A DNA stretch of 64,000 nucleotides. It comes from Flavobacteria bacterium MS024-2A. GTDB lineage: Bacteria > Bacteroidota > Bacteroidia > Flavobacteriales > Flavobacteriaceae. This document shows positions 16,164-25,838 of this stretch, piece after piece (the first letter of the stretch is position 1; each line of letters starts with the position of its first letter). The DNA lies in contig CAJJBB010000007.1 of the NCBI GenBank assembly GCA_905182305.1, positions 101,580 through 165,579 on the forward strand. Direction: 5' to 3'. A model generated the notes under the pieces. It was not told the DNA's origin, did no database searches, and saw only the letters and a list, made by a program, of their open reading frames with translations. A program made the translations under genes and the position numbers.

Positions 16164-16179
16164 AATATTTAATAAAAAA

Positions 16180-16202
16180 ACCGCCCTTAGACTGAGGGCG
16201 GT
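16180..16202 (-). terminator. Strong hairpin with its T tract on the minus strand
   Basis: Stem ACCGCCCT / AGGGCGGT around a seven-base loop. The plus strand has seven A before it and no T tract after it, so it works best for minus-strand transcription, although no minus-strand protein gene lies to its right. Confidence 0.7.
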
Positions 16203-16319
16203 CAAACAAATAATTAACTTTTTATTAATGCATATTTCTTTTTGGGTAACTAAGCCTTAAGAAATCTATTCAGCATTTATAAATAAACAAAATTTAATAA
16301 AATTGTATTTTCATTAAAT
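16180..16319 (-). ncRNA. Candidate small RNA of about 140 nt
   Basis: A TATCTTTG -7 box on the minus strand (16326-16333) is followed, about 130-140 bases later, by the minus-oriented terminator. No open frame of useful length lies between: the first ATG is followed by a stop after two codons. A promoter and terminator without a coding frame is the classic layout of an intergenic small RNA. Inferred from sequence signals only. Confidence 0.35.
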
Positions 16320-16325
16320 TTTCAT

Positions 16326-16333
16326 CAAAGATA
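16326..16333 (-). promoter_or_regulatory. Minus-strand -7 box (TATCTTTG)
   Basis: Matches TAnnTTTG. It faces the terminator at 16180 with no protein gene between. Confidence 0.4.
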
Positions 16334-16584
16334 TATTCAAATTAGTAATTATATCATTAATAAAATTGCCCTAAGCTCATTTTTATTAAGAATTCAATAA
16401 AGAATATTTTATTTTACATATTATTTAAAAAAAAGAATGTAAAATGGAATAAATATATTTTTTCTCCATCTGGATTGAAATAATTAAATGTGTCAATCAA
16501 TAATTTCTCTACTCCTCATTAATTTAATATTAGCTTAAAGTTAAGCAGGGTTTATAGAGTCTTTTTTAATCCCTCCGAACCATC
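16334..16584 (+). other. Intergenic AT-rich region
   Basis: Between the candidate small RNA and the sulfatase promoter I see only AT-rich DNA without a plausible reading frame or strong hairpin. Confidence 0.4.
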
Positions 16585-16615
16585 TTTGATTTACCGTCAA
16601 GAATCCCTAAGTTTG
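16585..16615 (+). promoter_or_regulatory. Consensus -33/-7 promoter of the sulfatase gene
   Basis: TTTG (16585-16588), 19 bases, then TAAGTTTG (16608-16615): an exact match to the Bacteroidota sigma-A pattern. The ATG of the sulfatase follows 22 bases later. Confidence 0.7.
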
Positions 16616-16637
16616 AATAGCAGCTAATTCCCATTTT

Positions 16638-18052
16638 ATGAAACCTTTTTTTCTTTTTTGTAGTATATTGTTTTTTGGCGCATGTGTTTTTAATAAAGAA
16701 ATAACGCCTCCAAACATTATTTTTATTTTAACAGATGATCAAGGATATGGGGATTTGGGAATTTATGGAGCTACCGACATTGAAACTCCACACATAGATC
16801 AACTGGCTTCAGAGGGCGCAATGTTTACTTCCTATTACGCTACTCAACCGGTATGTTCTGCATCAAGAGCTTCAATTCTAACAGGATGTTATTCAGACCG
16901 TATTGGCATTCATAATGCCTATAGTCCAGGGTCAAAAGTTGGTCTTAATCCTGAGGAGACGACCATAGCTGAACTACTGAAAGAGAAAGGGTATGCTACT
17001 GGAATATTTGGTAAATGGCATTTAGGAGATGCCCCTGAATTTTTACCACGGAAACATGGTTTTGATGAATTTTTCGGGATTTTATATTCAAATGATATGT
17101 GGCCAAAACATCCACAACAAGGAACCGTTTTTAATTTTCCAGACATTGAATTATATGAAAATGAAACTCCGCTATATATTTTAGAAGATCAAGCTTTTTT
17201 GACCAAAGCATTAACTGATCGCGCTATCAATTTTATTCAACGAAACAAGGAACAACCTTTCTTTGTTTATCTACCTCATCCACAACCTCATGTACCTCTT
17301 TTTGCAGCCGATCCTTTTAAAGACACCAAGATCGAGGACTTTATGGAGATGTAATACATGAAATTGACGCCTCTGTAGGAAGAATCTTAGCTAGCCTAGA
17401 AGAAGAAGGGCTTGAAGAAAACACCATTGTTATATTTACTTCAGACAATGGTCCTTGGTTATCTTACGGTGGTCATTCTGGATCTTCTGGAATTTTTAGA
17501 GAAGGAAAAGGAACTAATTGGGAAGGAGGCCACCGAGTGCCAGGAATTATTCGCTACCCAAATAAAATTGAGCCTAATACACTTATAGATGCCCCTGCAA
17601 TGGGAATTGATTGGCTACCCACCCTAGCTGAATTCGCTGCTACTAAAATGCCTAAACTAAAAATTGATGGTGCTTCTTTGGTTCCACTTTTGACTGGAGC
17701 CACTAACTCTTCTCCTCATGATAATTTTTTTTTCTATTACCGAACTAATGAATTACATGCAGTTCGTCATAAAGATTGGAAACTGTATGTTCCTCATACC
17801 TATCGTTCCCTAAATGGAAGAGAAGGAACCAATGATGGTTTTCCTGTTCCTTATCAGATGAATGAAATTAATACTCCGACTCTATTTGACCTCACTAATG
17901 ATCGAAGCGAACAGTATAATATTGCTTTTCAACACCCTGAAATAGTGAAGAAAATTTCTAAAATAGCTGATTCAATCCGCCTTATTTTAGGAGATCAACT
18001 TTCGGGAATTAAAGGAAAAGAGGTGCGTCCAGTGGGTCGAATTGAAAACTAG
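16638..18052 (+). pseudogene. Cys-type arylsulfatase with a single-base frameshift
   Basis: Type I sulfatase (alkaline-phosphatase superfamily). The lipoprotein leader ends FFGAC. Metal ligands are in NIIFILTDDQGYGDLG; the active-site motif is CSASRASILTG with C73 to be converted to formylglycine; then GKWHLG and HPQPHVPL. The first frame stops at 17354. From about 17330 the correct continuation is in another frame: RGLYGDVIHEIDASVG, FTSDNGPWLSYGGHSG, then through to 18052. The simplest lesion is loss of one A at 17328-17329 (AAAG to AAG), which restores TKDRGLYGD. Restored length is about 471 residues, normal for the family. Both halves are otherwise undamaged, so this is a recent mutation or a sequencing error. 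It converges with gnd by a 4-base overlap. Confidence 0.85.
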
Positions 18053-19464
18053 TTTTTATCTGCCCAAGGACCATGATATTTTTTATCATGGTTTTTATCT
18101 TTTCGCTCAAATCCGTGGGCTCCAAAAAAATCTCGTTGGGCTTGAATTATATTAGCATTACTATTTTCTTGTGTTATTGCTAAAAAATAATTCCATGCCG
18201 CATTATGGCAAGAAAAAGGAATACGTTTTTGGATTGCAGTTGTAATTGAAATTTCCCACGAGGCAATACCATTATTAAAAAATTCCATAAACGCAGCTGC
18301 ATTCAGCAGCGTGTCATTTGATTTAAGAACATCTACAAGAGTATCCATTAATCTTGATTTAATAATACAACCCTCAGACCAAAGACTTGCAATAGTAGCC
18401 AACTTTATTTTCCAATTATTTTTAATAGCGGCTTCTCGAATCATTTCAAAACCCTGATGATGATTGATAATACGTGAGAGATCATATGAAACTTTTAAAG
18501 CGCTTAGCGAGAGCGAAGTTGAAGTAGGTTTGCCCTTAAAAGTCTTACTTAACAGAGAGCGTTGCTTTTTATTGGATGAGGTAAATCGAGCATGTAATGC
18601 TGAAGCCATTAATGAATTAGCACTTCCAAGCTCTGCACCCTCAGCAGTTGCCCAAGCTCCAGTTCCCTTGTTAGAGGCTTCATCTTTTATTAAATCAATA
18701 AAAGGACGTCCTGACTCTTGGAAGCCCAGAAGTGATGCTGTAATATCTAAGAGATAGCTTTCACTTTTGGTTTTTTGCCAATCTTGGAGCATCTTTTGAA
18801 TGGTTTTAATGCTGTTAGATTGATCTGAAAGTGCTAGCGAAACCACCTCTGCAAGTAATTGCATCTCCGCATATTCAATACCGTTATGTACCATTTTAAC
18901 AAAATGACCTGCACCTCCAGAACCTACAAAATCGCAACAAGGGACTCCTTTAGAGTTTTTTGCAGCTATTGCACTTAGGTCGTTTTTAACAAGCATATAG
19001 GCCTCTTTAACACCCCCTATCATTAAAGCAGGTCCTTTTAGCGCCCCTTCTTCTCCTCCAGAAACTCCCATGCCTAGAAAATGTATACCAGCTGCTGAAA
19101 GTTGTTTTGCTCTTTTTTCGGTGTCTTTAAAATGAGAATTTCCACCTTCAATAATAACGTCTCCTTGAGTTAGTAATGGGATTAATTTTTCAATAACCGT
19201 ATCTGTGGGACTTCCAGCAGGAAGCATCAATAAAATTTTTCGAGGGTTTTTTATTGATTCAACAAAAGAGGGTAATGAATTAAAAGGAAGGGCATTTTTA
19301 AGTTCAGAATACTGTTTGGTATGAGACAAAGCAACTCCTTCTTCGGAACCTTTTACCTCTCTATTATAAAGTGAAAGGGAGGTGCCTTTATTGGCAAAAT
19401 TTCTACTTAGACTCGTGCCCATTATACCGAGTCCAACAATACCCCAAGTGGCTTGATTTATCAT
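18049..19464 (-). CDS. gnd: 6-phosphogluconate dehydrogenase (decarboxylating)
   Basis: A 471-residue enzyme converting 6-phosphogluconate to ribulose 5-phosphate and CO2 with NADP. The coenzyme loop is GLGIMGTSLSRNFANKG near residue 11. MGVSGGEEGALKGPALMIGG and VGSGGAGHFVKMVHNGIEYAEMQL form the substrate site and family signature. The all-helical C-terminal domain is complete, ending YHGPWADKN. The start codon overlaps the stop of gntK (ATGA), so gluconokinase and this enzyme form a gluconate-to-pentose-phosphate pair. Confidence 0.95.
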   Translation of the reverse strand: MINQATWGIVGLGIMGTSLSRNFANKGTSLSLYNREVKGSEEGVALSHTKQYSELKNALPFNSLPSFVESIKNPRKILLMLPAGSPTDTVIEKLIPLLTQGDVIIEGGNSHFKDTEKRAKQLSAAGIHFLGMGVSGGEEGALKGPALMIGGVKEAYMLVKNDLSAIAAKNSKGVPCCDFVGSGGAGHFVKMVHNGIEYAEMQLLAEVVSLALSDQSNSIKTIQKMLQDWQKTKSESYLLDITASLLGFQESGRPFIDLIKDEASNKGTGAWATAEGAELGSANSLMASALHARFTSSNKKQRSLLSKTFKGKPTSTSLSLSALKVSYDLSRIINHHQGFEMIREAAIKNNWKIKLATIASLWSEGCIIKSRLMDTLVDVLKSNDTLLNAAAFMEFFNNGIASWEISITTAIQKRIPFSCHNAAWNYFLAITQENSNANIIQAQRDFFGAHGFERKDKNHDKKYHGPWADKN

Positions 19465-19946
19465 CTTAAATAAGGTTTAAGTTGATTGATTTGTTCTTTA
19501 GTAGTTTGCGCTGCTTCCAAATGAATTGCGTTACCGGGAACTTCTAGTATTTCTAGTTGACTTTCAAGAAGTGAGACTGGCATAAAGTGCGCACGTTTTT
19601 CCAGTCTTTTTTTTAAGGTATTAAGATCAGAATGTAAATATACCCATAGTATCTTTTCTAAGATTATTCCTTTACTCAAATCAGATCGATACCTCTCTTT
19701 TAATGCAGAACAAGCAACAACTACTCCAGTTTTCCCAGATGCCAAAATCTCTTTATTTAACCTTACTAACCAAGGTATTCTATCGTAATCATTTAAGGGA
19801 GTCCCTCTCTTCATCTTTTCTATATTTTCCTTTGAATGAAATGCATCTCCTTCTAAAAAAAAATATTCTAAAAAGTCTGCAAGTGCTTTTCCAAGAGTAG
19901 TTTTTCCACAACCACTGACGCCCATAATAATAATAATTTTTGACAC
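19461..19946 (-). CDS. gntK: Gluconokinase
   Basis: A 161-residue P-loop kinase phosphorylating gluconate to 6-phosphogluconate. KIIIIMGVSGCGKTTLGKALA is the GxxGxGKT loop; EGDAFHSKENIEKMKRGTPLNDYDRIPWL is the substrate region typical of GntK; VACSALKERYRSDL and RAHFMPVSLLESQLEILE complete the family pattern. The start is GTG at 19946, required to keep the first beta strand of the P-loop fold; the next ATG would begin at the loop itself. A TATACCTTTA box lies just upstream. Overlaps gnd by four bases. Confidence 0.9.
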   Translation of the reverse strand: MSKIIIIMGVSGCGKTTLGKALADFLEYFFLEGDAFHSKENIEKMKRGTPLNDYDRIPWLVRLNKEILASGKTGVVVACSALKERYRSDLSKGIILEKILWVYLHSDLNTLKKRLEKRAHFMPVSLLESQLEILEVPGNAIHLEAAQTTKEQINQLKPYLR

Positions 19947-19996
19947 CCTTTAAAGGTATAAAAATGAACGTATGTATAAAGACTCTTTCGAATGCC

Positions 19997-21131
19997 TTAA
20001 AGAGTATCCCATGGAATTGATTGTTTTTTTTCTGCGGCTAGTGTTGCTAGCGTTAATATTTTAGAAACAATTAAGTTATTTTCAACACTATACAATCCGT
20101 TTGGTTCTATAATTCTATTTTCGTGAACAACCTCATAGAGCAGTCTAAATGGATCTTTTTGATAGTCACTAATGGGAGCAGGCTAGGTGTGTCTTAACAC
20201 CTTCTTTTTCTGTTGTCATAAGCTCCATTTGATTAGCGCTAACACAGTTAATATAGCCTTGAGATCCATAAATTTGCATGTCTTTACGGTTATGCGACCA
20301 GTTCCATGATGCCTGAATAATGACTTGGATTTTTTCGTATTCTAAAACAATGGTAGTGTCATCATCTACTTTTGGATAAAGTTTAGGTTTACTTTGTTTA
20401 GCGATACAACTAACATGCAATGGAGTTTCTCCCTCCAGCATCCATGTAGCAATGTTAGCCCCGTAACAACCAAAATCTGTAAGTGCACCTCCCCCATTTA
20501 AAACCGGATCTGTAAGCCAAGATAAAAATTCTGAGGAACACCCAATTTCAACAGGACCAGGGTGTCCAGTATTAAAAACCATTTTTGTAAGATTTCCCAC
20601 CATATTTTGAGTCATTATTTTTTTTGCTTCATAGGTACTTTCATACCAAGATGTTTCATAATTTATAAGCAAAGGGACTTCGTGTTTTTTAGAAAGTCTA
20701 GCCATTTCTAGTGCTTCATTATAAGTGGTTGCCATTGGTTTTTCAACCATAATAGGAATTCCTCTAGGAGCAAAAAACTTAACTACTTCAAGGTGTTCTT
20801 TTGTTTCGTTAAAGGCAGATACGGCATCTGGATTTACTTTAGAATATAAAGCTTTATATGTTTCAAAAAATAAAGAATCATGAAGTTTATATTGCTTTTG
20901 ATATTTAGCAATCGCTGTTTTATTAGTTTCAACAATTCCAACAATACTTACATCTTCTTTTTTTCGATTTAAAATCCAACTTACATGGTCATGAACTAAT
21001 CCAATCACTCCCAAACGAAGTTGTTTTTTTGAGATGTTTGCTTTTTGAGAGATTACAGATGAAGGAAATGTTATTAGTGTAATAAAAAATAAGAGTAGTA
21101 GCCGAGTATACTTTGTAAAGTATGTCTTCAT
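19997..21131 (-). pseudogene. Gfo/Idh/MocA-family oxidoreductase with C-terminal frameshift
   Basis: A secreted oxidoreductase (signal peptide from ATG 21131: KTYFTKYTRLLLLFFITL, ending SSVISQ). The NAD(P) strand is RLGVIGLVHDHVSWIL, the conserved EKPMATTY and VEIGCSSEFLSWL follow, and GGGALTDFGCYG is the usual C-terminal domain block. The frame read from the start ends at TAG 20169-20171, but just before it the homologous continuation PAPISDYQKDPFRLLYEVV appears in another frame and runs to TAA at 19997, ending KQSIPWDTL. One inserted base near 20180 explains this. Restored size is about 377 residues. An upstream ATG at 21182 would overlap the divergent PIG-L gene and spoil the signal peptide. 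Confidence 0.8.
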
Positions 21132-21172
21132 AATTTTTGTAAATTGAAGTATTAATATACTCAATTTTCTCA

Positions 21173-21952
21173 ATGACTTCATTTAAACCATTTTTAATTT
21201 GCTTGATACTTTCTTCTTTTCTATACGCTCAAGAGGGACCCAAAAAACTGTTAGCTATTTTTGCTCATCCAGATGATGAGCAATCTGTAGGACCTCTTTT
21301 AGTCAAATATGTAGAGGAAGGTGCTGAGGTAACTTTGGTCATAGCAACAGATGGGCGCCTAGGGGTTAATCAATATAATAACTATGAAGCAGGAGATGCT
21401 TTGGCAGATATCCGTAGAAAAGAAATGCGTTGTGCAGCCCAAGTTTTGGGTGTTAACTTGAGACATTTAACCTATCACGATCAGCTTAAGGCAGCAGAAG
21501 GATTTGACGGACATATTCCACATGTTCAACAATTAATACTTGATATAAAAGATATTGTTACAGAAATTCAGCCAGATGCCATTATAACCTGGGGGCCAGA
21601 TGGTGTGACTACTCATATGGACCATCGACTTATTGGGGCTTCGGTAACTCAAGTTTTTGTCTCTCAAACTTGGCAATTACCAATGGATTTATATTATTTT
21701 GGAGTTCCTTCAGACTTTATATCAACCGCCAAAGAAAAAACATTACGAGGTCAAGACCGTAAGTATTTGACAGCTCAAATTCCATTTACTCAAGCCCATT
21801 ATGACAAGGCTTTTCAGGCATTATTATGCCATGAAAGTCAGTATCCCGCAACTGTTATAGCTAAAATTAAAGAGGAACGTTCTCAAATGGGAAAGATTCT
21901 CTTTTTAAGGCAATTTCAAGCACCTAATTCAATAAAAAAGACTCTCTTTTAG
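21173..21952 (+). CDS. PIG-L (LmbE-like) deacetylase, secreted
   Basis: A 259-residue protein with a signal peptide (TSFKPFLICLILSSFLYAQ). The zinc site of the PIG-L family is visible as AIFAHPDDEQSVGP near residue 30 and THMDHRLIG near residue 147. Members remove an N-acetyl group from GlcNAc-containing or similar amide substrates. It is transcribed away from the damaged MocA-type gene with about 40 bases between starts, and converges with the haem c/LRR gene. Secretion suggests action on extracellular amino sugars or a secondary metabolite; the substrate is unknown. Confidence 0.85.
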   Translation: MTSFKPFLICLILSSFLYAQEGPKKLLAIFAHPDDEQSVGPLLVKYVEEGAEVTLVIATDGRLGVNQYNNYEAGDALADIRRKEMRCAAQVLGVNLRHLTYHDQLKAAEGFDGHIPHVQQLILDIKDIVTEIQPDAIITWGPDGVTTHMDHRLIGASVTQVFVSQTWQLPMDLYYFGVPSDFISTAKEKTLRGQDRKYLTAQIPFTQAHYDKAFQALLCHESQYPATVIAKIKEERSQMGKILFLRQFQAPNSIKKTLF

Positions 21953-21964
21953 ATTGTAAAATTA

Positions 21965-23311
21965 TCACTCTAGAAAAGGGAAAGTAGTTTTATTTTCTTC
22001 AACTGCTTTCAAAGGAATTTTAGTGTTCCAAAGGAAGACTCTTTTTAAACTGGGAATTTCTTTTAGGATTTGAAAAATTTCTTTATTTACTTGGGTACTA
22101 TGTAAATTCAAAATCTCTAAGTGTGTTAGTGAGACCAATCCTTTTAGATCAATTGTTTTTACATTTGACTTTTGAAGGTTCAAACGGGTTAGGTTTTCCA
22201 TTTCGCTTAAAATATTTAATTCTCTACTAGTAAAGTCACAGCTGCTCAAATTGAGCCATGTTATATAGGGTGCATACATCACTAAAGTGGCAAGTGATTT
22301 TTTTGTAAGCTTTTTACCGTCATATTTTAGATCTAAAAGAGGATTGTCTTTTGAAAGATTTCTCCAAGCAAAATTAGCATTTTCTAATGTTTCATAATCA
22401 GTTTCAGATAAGGGGCTAAGTGAGACTTTTTCAACCCAAGGTTTTTCTCTAATATCCATTCCATAATAAGATAAAAGTAGTTTTTGAATGCTACTTTTTG
22501 AATTGATTTCTGCTAGTGTTTGTGAGTAGGATGAACCTTCTTCTATCCACCATTCCATTAATTGAATTTCTTGATAGGTAAAAGGTACTCCTGATGGAGG
22601 CATGAATTTAGTATCGTTTTGGGAACGAGTAATTCGTTCAAAAATTAAACTCTTATCGAGATTAGCTCCAATAATTCCAGCTCCACTTTGCCCTCCTTTT
22701 GTTAACCCTTCAATGGAGGTCATATCTAACCCTCCACTATTAAGATCATTATTGTGGCAAGCAATGCATTTTGTGGTCAATATGGGCTCAATGATATCTT
22801 TAAAAACAGTGATAGAGTCTAAGGATACATTTTCAAAATCAACAACGATCTCTTGGCTTTTAAATTTTAGTTTAAGCGACTCGGGGACATGCTCATATAA
22901 ATAATAAGGTCCATGTGTTAAGCTTCCTCCCAAATGTCCTACCAATATCAAAAGACCAAGGATGGTAAAATTATTTATTTTTTTTATCGTTGATGGAAAA
23001 GAGAAATTCCGAAGTCTAATAAACCAACCAAGACCGCTAAATAAAACTAGTAGAATCCCAGAAACCTGATGCGGTTTTAAATCAGCTTCAATATAGTAAC
23101 CGTTTTGAGCTAATAACCATCCCATAAAAGCACTTATTGCAGCAGAAATAAATGCTAAAAACCATGTAATGGAATATACATTATAGTATTGTTTATTTTT
23201 CTGAAACCACTTTAAATCGTAAAGAAGAGCTAGCAGTATAAATCCAATGGGCAAATGAACTAATAGGGGATGAAAACGACCAAAAAAAGTTGCAAGATCT
23301 AAGCTTATCAT
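21965..23311 (-). CDS. Membrane-bound planctomycete-type cytochrome c with leucine-rich tail
   Basis: A 448-residue protein in three parts. Residues 1-125 hold four hydrophobic helices (FHPLLVHLPIGFILLALLYD, DUF2231-like). Residues about 165-240 form a PSCyt1-type haem c domain (PF07635) with the haem motif CIACHNN, then SGGLDMTSIEGLTKGG and a distant KFMPPSG that can supply the axial Met. Residues 330-448 are a leucine-rich repeat run (ITWLNLSSCDF, LTRLNLQKSNV, LEILNLHSTQV). It is the last gene of a four-gene operon, one base after the NHL gene. Likely an electron-transfer or sensor partner of the larger PSCyt1/DUF1553 protein. Confidence 0.8.
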   Translation of the reverse strand: MISLDLATFFGRFHPLLVHLPIGFILLALLYDLKWFQKNKQYYNVYSITWFLAFISAAISAFMGWLLAQNGYYIEADLKPHQVSGILLVLFSGLGWFIRLRNFSFPSTIKKINNFTILGLLILVGHLGGSLTHGPYYLYEHVPESLKLKFKSQEIVVDFENVSLDSITVFKDIIEPILTTKCIACHNNDLNSGGLDMTSIEGLTKGGQSGAGIIGANLDKSLIFERITRSQNDTKFMPPSGVPFTYQEIQLMEWWIEEGSSYSQTLAEINSKSSIQKLLLSYYGMDIREKPWVEKVSLSPLSETDYETLENANFAWRNLSKDNPLLDLKYDGKKLTKKSLATLVMYAPYITWLNLSSCDFTSRELNILSEMENLTRLNLQKSNVKTIDLKGLVSLTHLEILNLHSTQVNKEIFQILKEIPSLKRVFLWNTKIPLKAVEENKTTFPFLE

Positions 23312-23312
23312 G

Positions 23313-24362
23313 TTAAACCCTTGTTAATTTAAGTGGGTAGGTTTTTCCAGAATTCCATTGAGGGACATAAATATTTTCATCATCATCTATGCAAACATCA
23401 TGTGGGTTAAAGAATGTTTTTTGATCATATTCTGGAGCCAAAAAAGCATTGTTATTGTATGTTGGAATACTTCCACCTGGAAGTGAAACCACCTCGTTTT
23501 TTTTGTTAAGTACAGCTAACATCCCATCGTATTTGCCCCAATCTTTAGTGACAATTACAGCAAAATAAAGCATACCATTTTTTAGGACAGGTCTACAAAT
23601 ATAACAGCCCGGTAACAAAATGGTCTCTAGGTAGTTACCGTCCATTGTAAATCGTTTAAATTCATTGGCGCTACGAGATGTAATTAATAAAGTAGGTGGT
23701 TTACCCTCACGCGTATCAATTGTAATACCATGGCAACAGTCAAATTGGTGAGCTTCAGTTCCTTTGCCACCAAAATACCTTATGAAGTTTCCTTTGGCAT
23801 CATATTGCATAATATAATCTAAACCATAACCATCTGCAATGTAGATGTCCCCATTAGGAGCGATGGCTGTTTCTGTAGGTTTGAATTGAGTATCTTCTTT
23901 ATAGGCGGCCACTTCTTTTGGCATAGAAAACTCAAGAAGCTTTTCTCCTTTAAGAGTGGTTTTACAAACTTTATGCGTTTCAGGATCTGTAATAAATAAA
24001 AATTCCTCCCCCCCTTGTTCAATTAAGGTTAGACCATGTGCTCCAGGATAATCGGTTCCCCATGCATCTAGAATTTTACCTGATTGATTATATATCAGAA
24101 TATTATTTTTTGGATGGGTAGTGGTCATAAAAAGTCTTTTCTTTTTATCCATCACCATCTCGTGACAATCATTTACAGGAAATTGAGAAGGGTCTTGAAT
24201 CCCCCATGATTTATCCACTTTATATTTATATTCCCCATGACCAATAACAGGATTATCTTCTTTTGCGGGCTTTGTAATCACAAATATATTTTCAAAGGGC
24301 ATTACAGTAATTCCAGCAGCAATTCCTGTGTTTTTGATAAAATTTCTTCTACTTTTTTTCAT
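23313..24362 (-). CDS. NHL-repeat beta-propeller protein, Tat-exported
   Basis: A 349-residue protein with a twin-arginine leader (KKSRRNFIKNTGIAAG). The rest is a six-bladed propeller of NHL type, with recurring strand blocks such as GAHGLTLIEQGGEEFLFITD, NGDIYIADGYGLDYIMQYDAKGNFIRYFGG and NPHDVCIDDDENIYVPQWNSG. Related proteins include peptidyl-amidating lyase-like and sugar-oxidising propellers, but no catalytic set is certain. It sits 14 bases after the DUF1501 gene and one base before the haem c/LRR gene, so it belongs to their operon. Tat export implies folding before transport to the periplasm. Confidence 0.75.
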   Translation of the reverse strand: MKKSRRNFIKNTGIAAGITVMPFENIFVITKPAKEDNPVIGHGEYKYKVDKSWGIQDPSQFPVNDCHEMVMDKKKRLFMTTTHPKNNILIYNQSGKILDAWGTDYPGAHGLTLIEQGGEEFLFITDPETHKVCKTTLKGEKLLEFSMPKEVAAYKEDTQFKPTETAIAPNGDIYIADGYGLDYIMQYDAKGNFIRYFGGKGTEAHQFDCCHGITIDTREGKPPTLLITSRSANEFKRFTMDGNYLETILLPGCYICRPVLKNGMLYFAVIVTKDWGKYDGMLAVLNKKNEVVSLPGGSIPTYNNNAFLAPEYDQKTFFNPHDVCIDDDENIYVPQWNSGKTYPLKLTRV

Positions 24363-24376
24363 AATTATAACATGAG

Positions 24377-25835
24377 TTAGGCTAAAATATCATTTACAAC
24401 ACTACCATGAACATCCGTAAGTCTGAATCTTCTTCCTTGAAATTTAAAAGTAAATTTTTCATGATCAATACCCATAAGGTGCATAAGAGTTGCTTGAAAG
24501 TCATGAACATGGACTGGATTTTCAACAATATTATACCCAAACGCATCGGTAGCACCATAAGTAATGCCCTTTTTAATTCCCTGCACCAGCCATAAAGATT
24601 GTGAAACAACCAGGGTGATGATCACGAGCGTAATTTGTATCGGTTAATTGGCCTTGTGAGTAGTTTGTTCTTCCAAATTCCCCACCCCAAATTACAAGAG
24701 TATCTTCTAAAAGACCTCTTTGCTTAAGATCTTTAATTAGCGCTGCAGTAGGCTGGTCAGTTTCTTTACATTGAGTTTTTATATTTTTCGGGAGGTCACC
24801 ATGATGGTCCCATCCTTGATGATACAGTTGAATGAATTTAACATCTTTTTCAACTAGACGCCTTGCTAGTAGACAGTTTGCAGCAAAGGTCCCAGGCTTT
24901 TTACTGTCTTCGCCATACATATCATAAATATAATCAGGCTCTTCAGATAAGTCCATTACATCTGGTACAGAAGTCTGCATTCTAAATGCCATTTCATATT
25001 GACTTATTCGCGATAAAATTTCAGGATCACCAATATCAGCATATTTATTTTGTTGCATTTTCGCTAGATAGTCTAACTGTTCTTCTCTTAGTTGCTTGGT
25101 TACTCCGGGTGGATTATCCAAATAAAGTACGGGATTTTTCCCTGAACGAAATTGTACTCCTTGGTGTTGCGATGGAAGAAAACCATTCCCCCATGAACGG
25201 GAGTAGAGCGGCTGCCCATATTTATCTTTTGTTATTAAAACAACAAAACCAGGCAAGTTTTTATTGTCACTTCCTAGACCATAACTCAACCAGGAACCAA
25301 TAGAGGGTCTACCCGGAAGTTGAGAGCCTGTTTGGATTAGACTTACAGCAGGGTCGTGATTAATTGCATCTGTATGCATAGATTTTATGAAACACAACTC
25401 ATCAGAAATTTTACTGACCTCTGGCATTAAATCGCTCATCCAGGCACCACTATTTCCGTGTTGATTAAAATTAAATAAGCTTCCTGCTAAGGGGAAGGAA
25501 TTTTGCCCAGCAGTCATTCCCGTAAGCCGTTGTTCACCAAAAACACTTGGAGGAAGCTCCTGACCCTGCATTTTATTGAGCATTGGTTTATAGTCAAACA
25601 AGTCTAATTGAGAGGGAGCACCACTTTGGAATAAGTAAATTACGCGTTTTACCTTAGGCACAAAATGAGGTAATTTTGAGTTTAGAGTAGTTGAATTACT
25701 AATCCTATTTGAGGCATGTAGATTTTCAGAATTCATCATACTCGCTAAACTGAGTCCTCCCAAACCCAATGTGGTTTTGGTCAAGAAATCTCGCCTAGAA
25801 TAGTCTGAGTGATCGTGGTCGTGGTTGCAATTCAT
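24377..25835 (-). pseudogene. DUF1501 protein with a single-base frameshift
   Basis: A DUF1501-family (sulfatase-fold) protein with a Tat leader (SDYSRRDFLTKTTLGLGG). Typical blocks are KRVIYLFQSGAPSQLDLFDYKP, GNSGAWMSDLMPEVSK, LPGRPSIGSWLSYGLGS, QLYHQGWDHHGDLP and VIWGGEFGRTNYSQG. The first frame ends after IFMAGAGN at about 24573. The family C-terminus ([36 protein letters not shown]) continues in another frame to 24377. One extra base at about 24578-24582 accounts for it (total length is 3n+1). Restored length about 485 residues, normal for the family. It lies three bases after the DUF1549/DUF1553 gene, its usual partner in Planctomycetes, Verrucomicrobia and marine Bacteroidota. Confidence 0.85.
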
Positions 25836-25838
25836 GGT

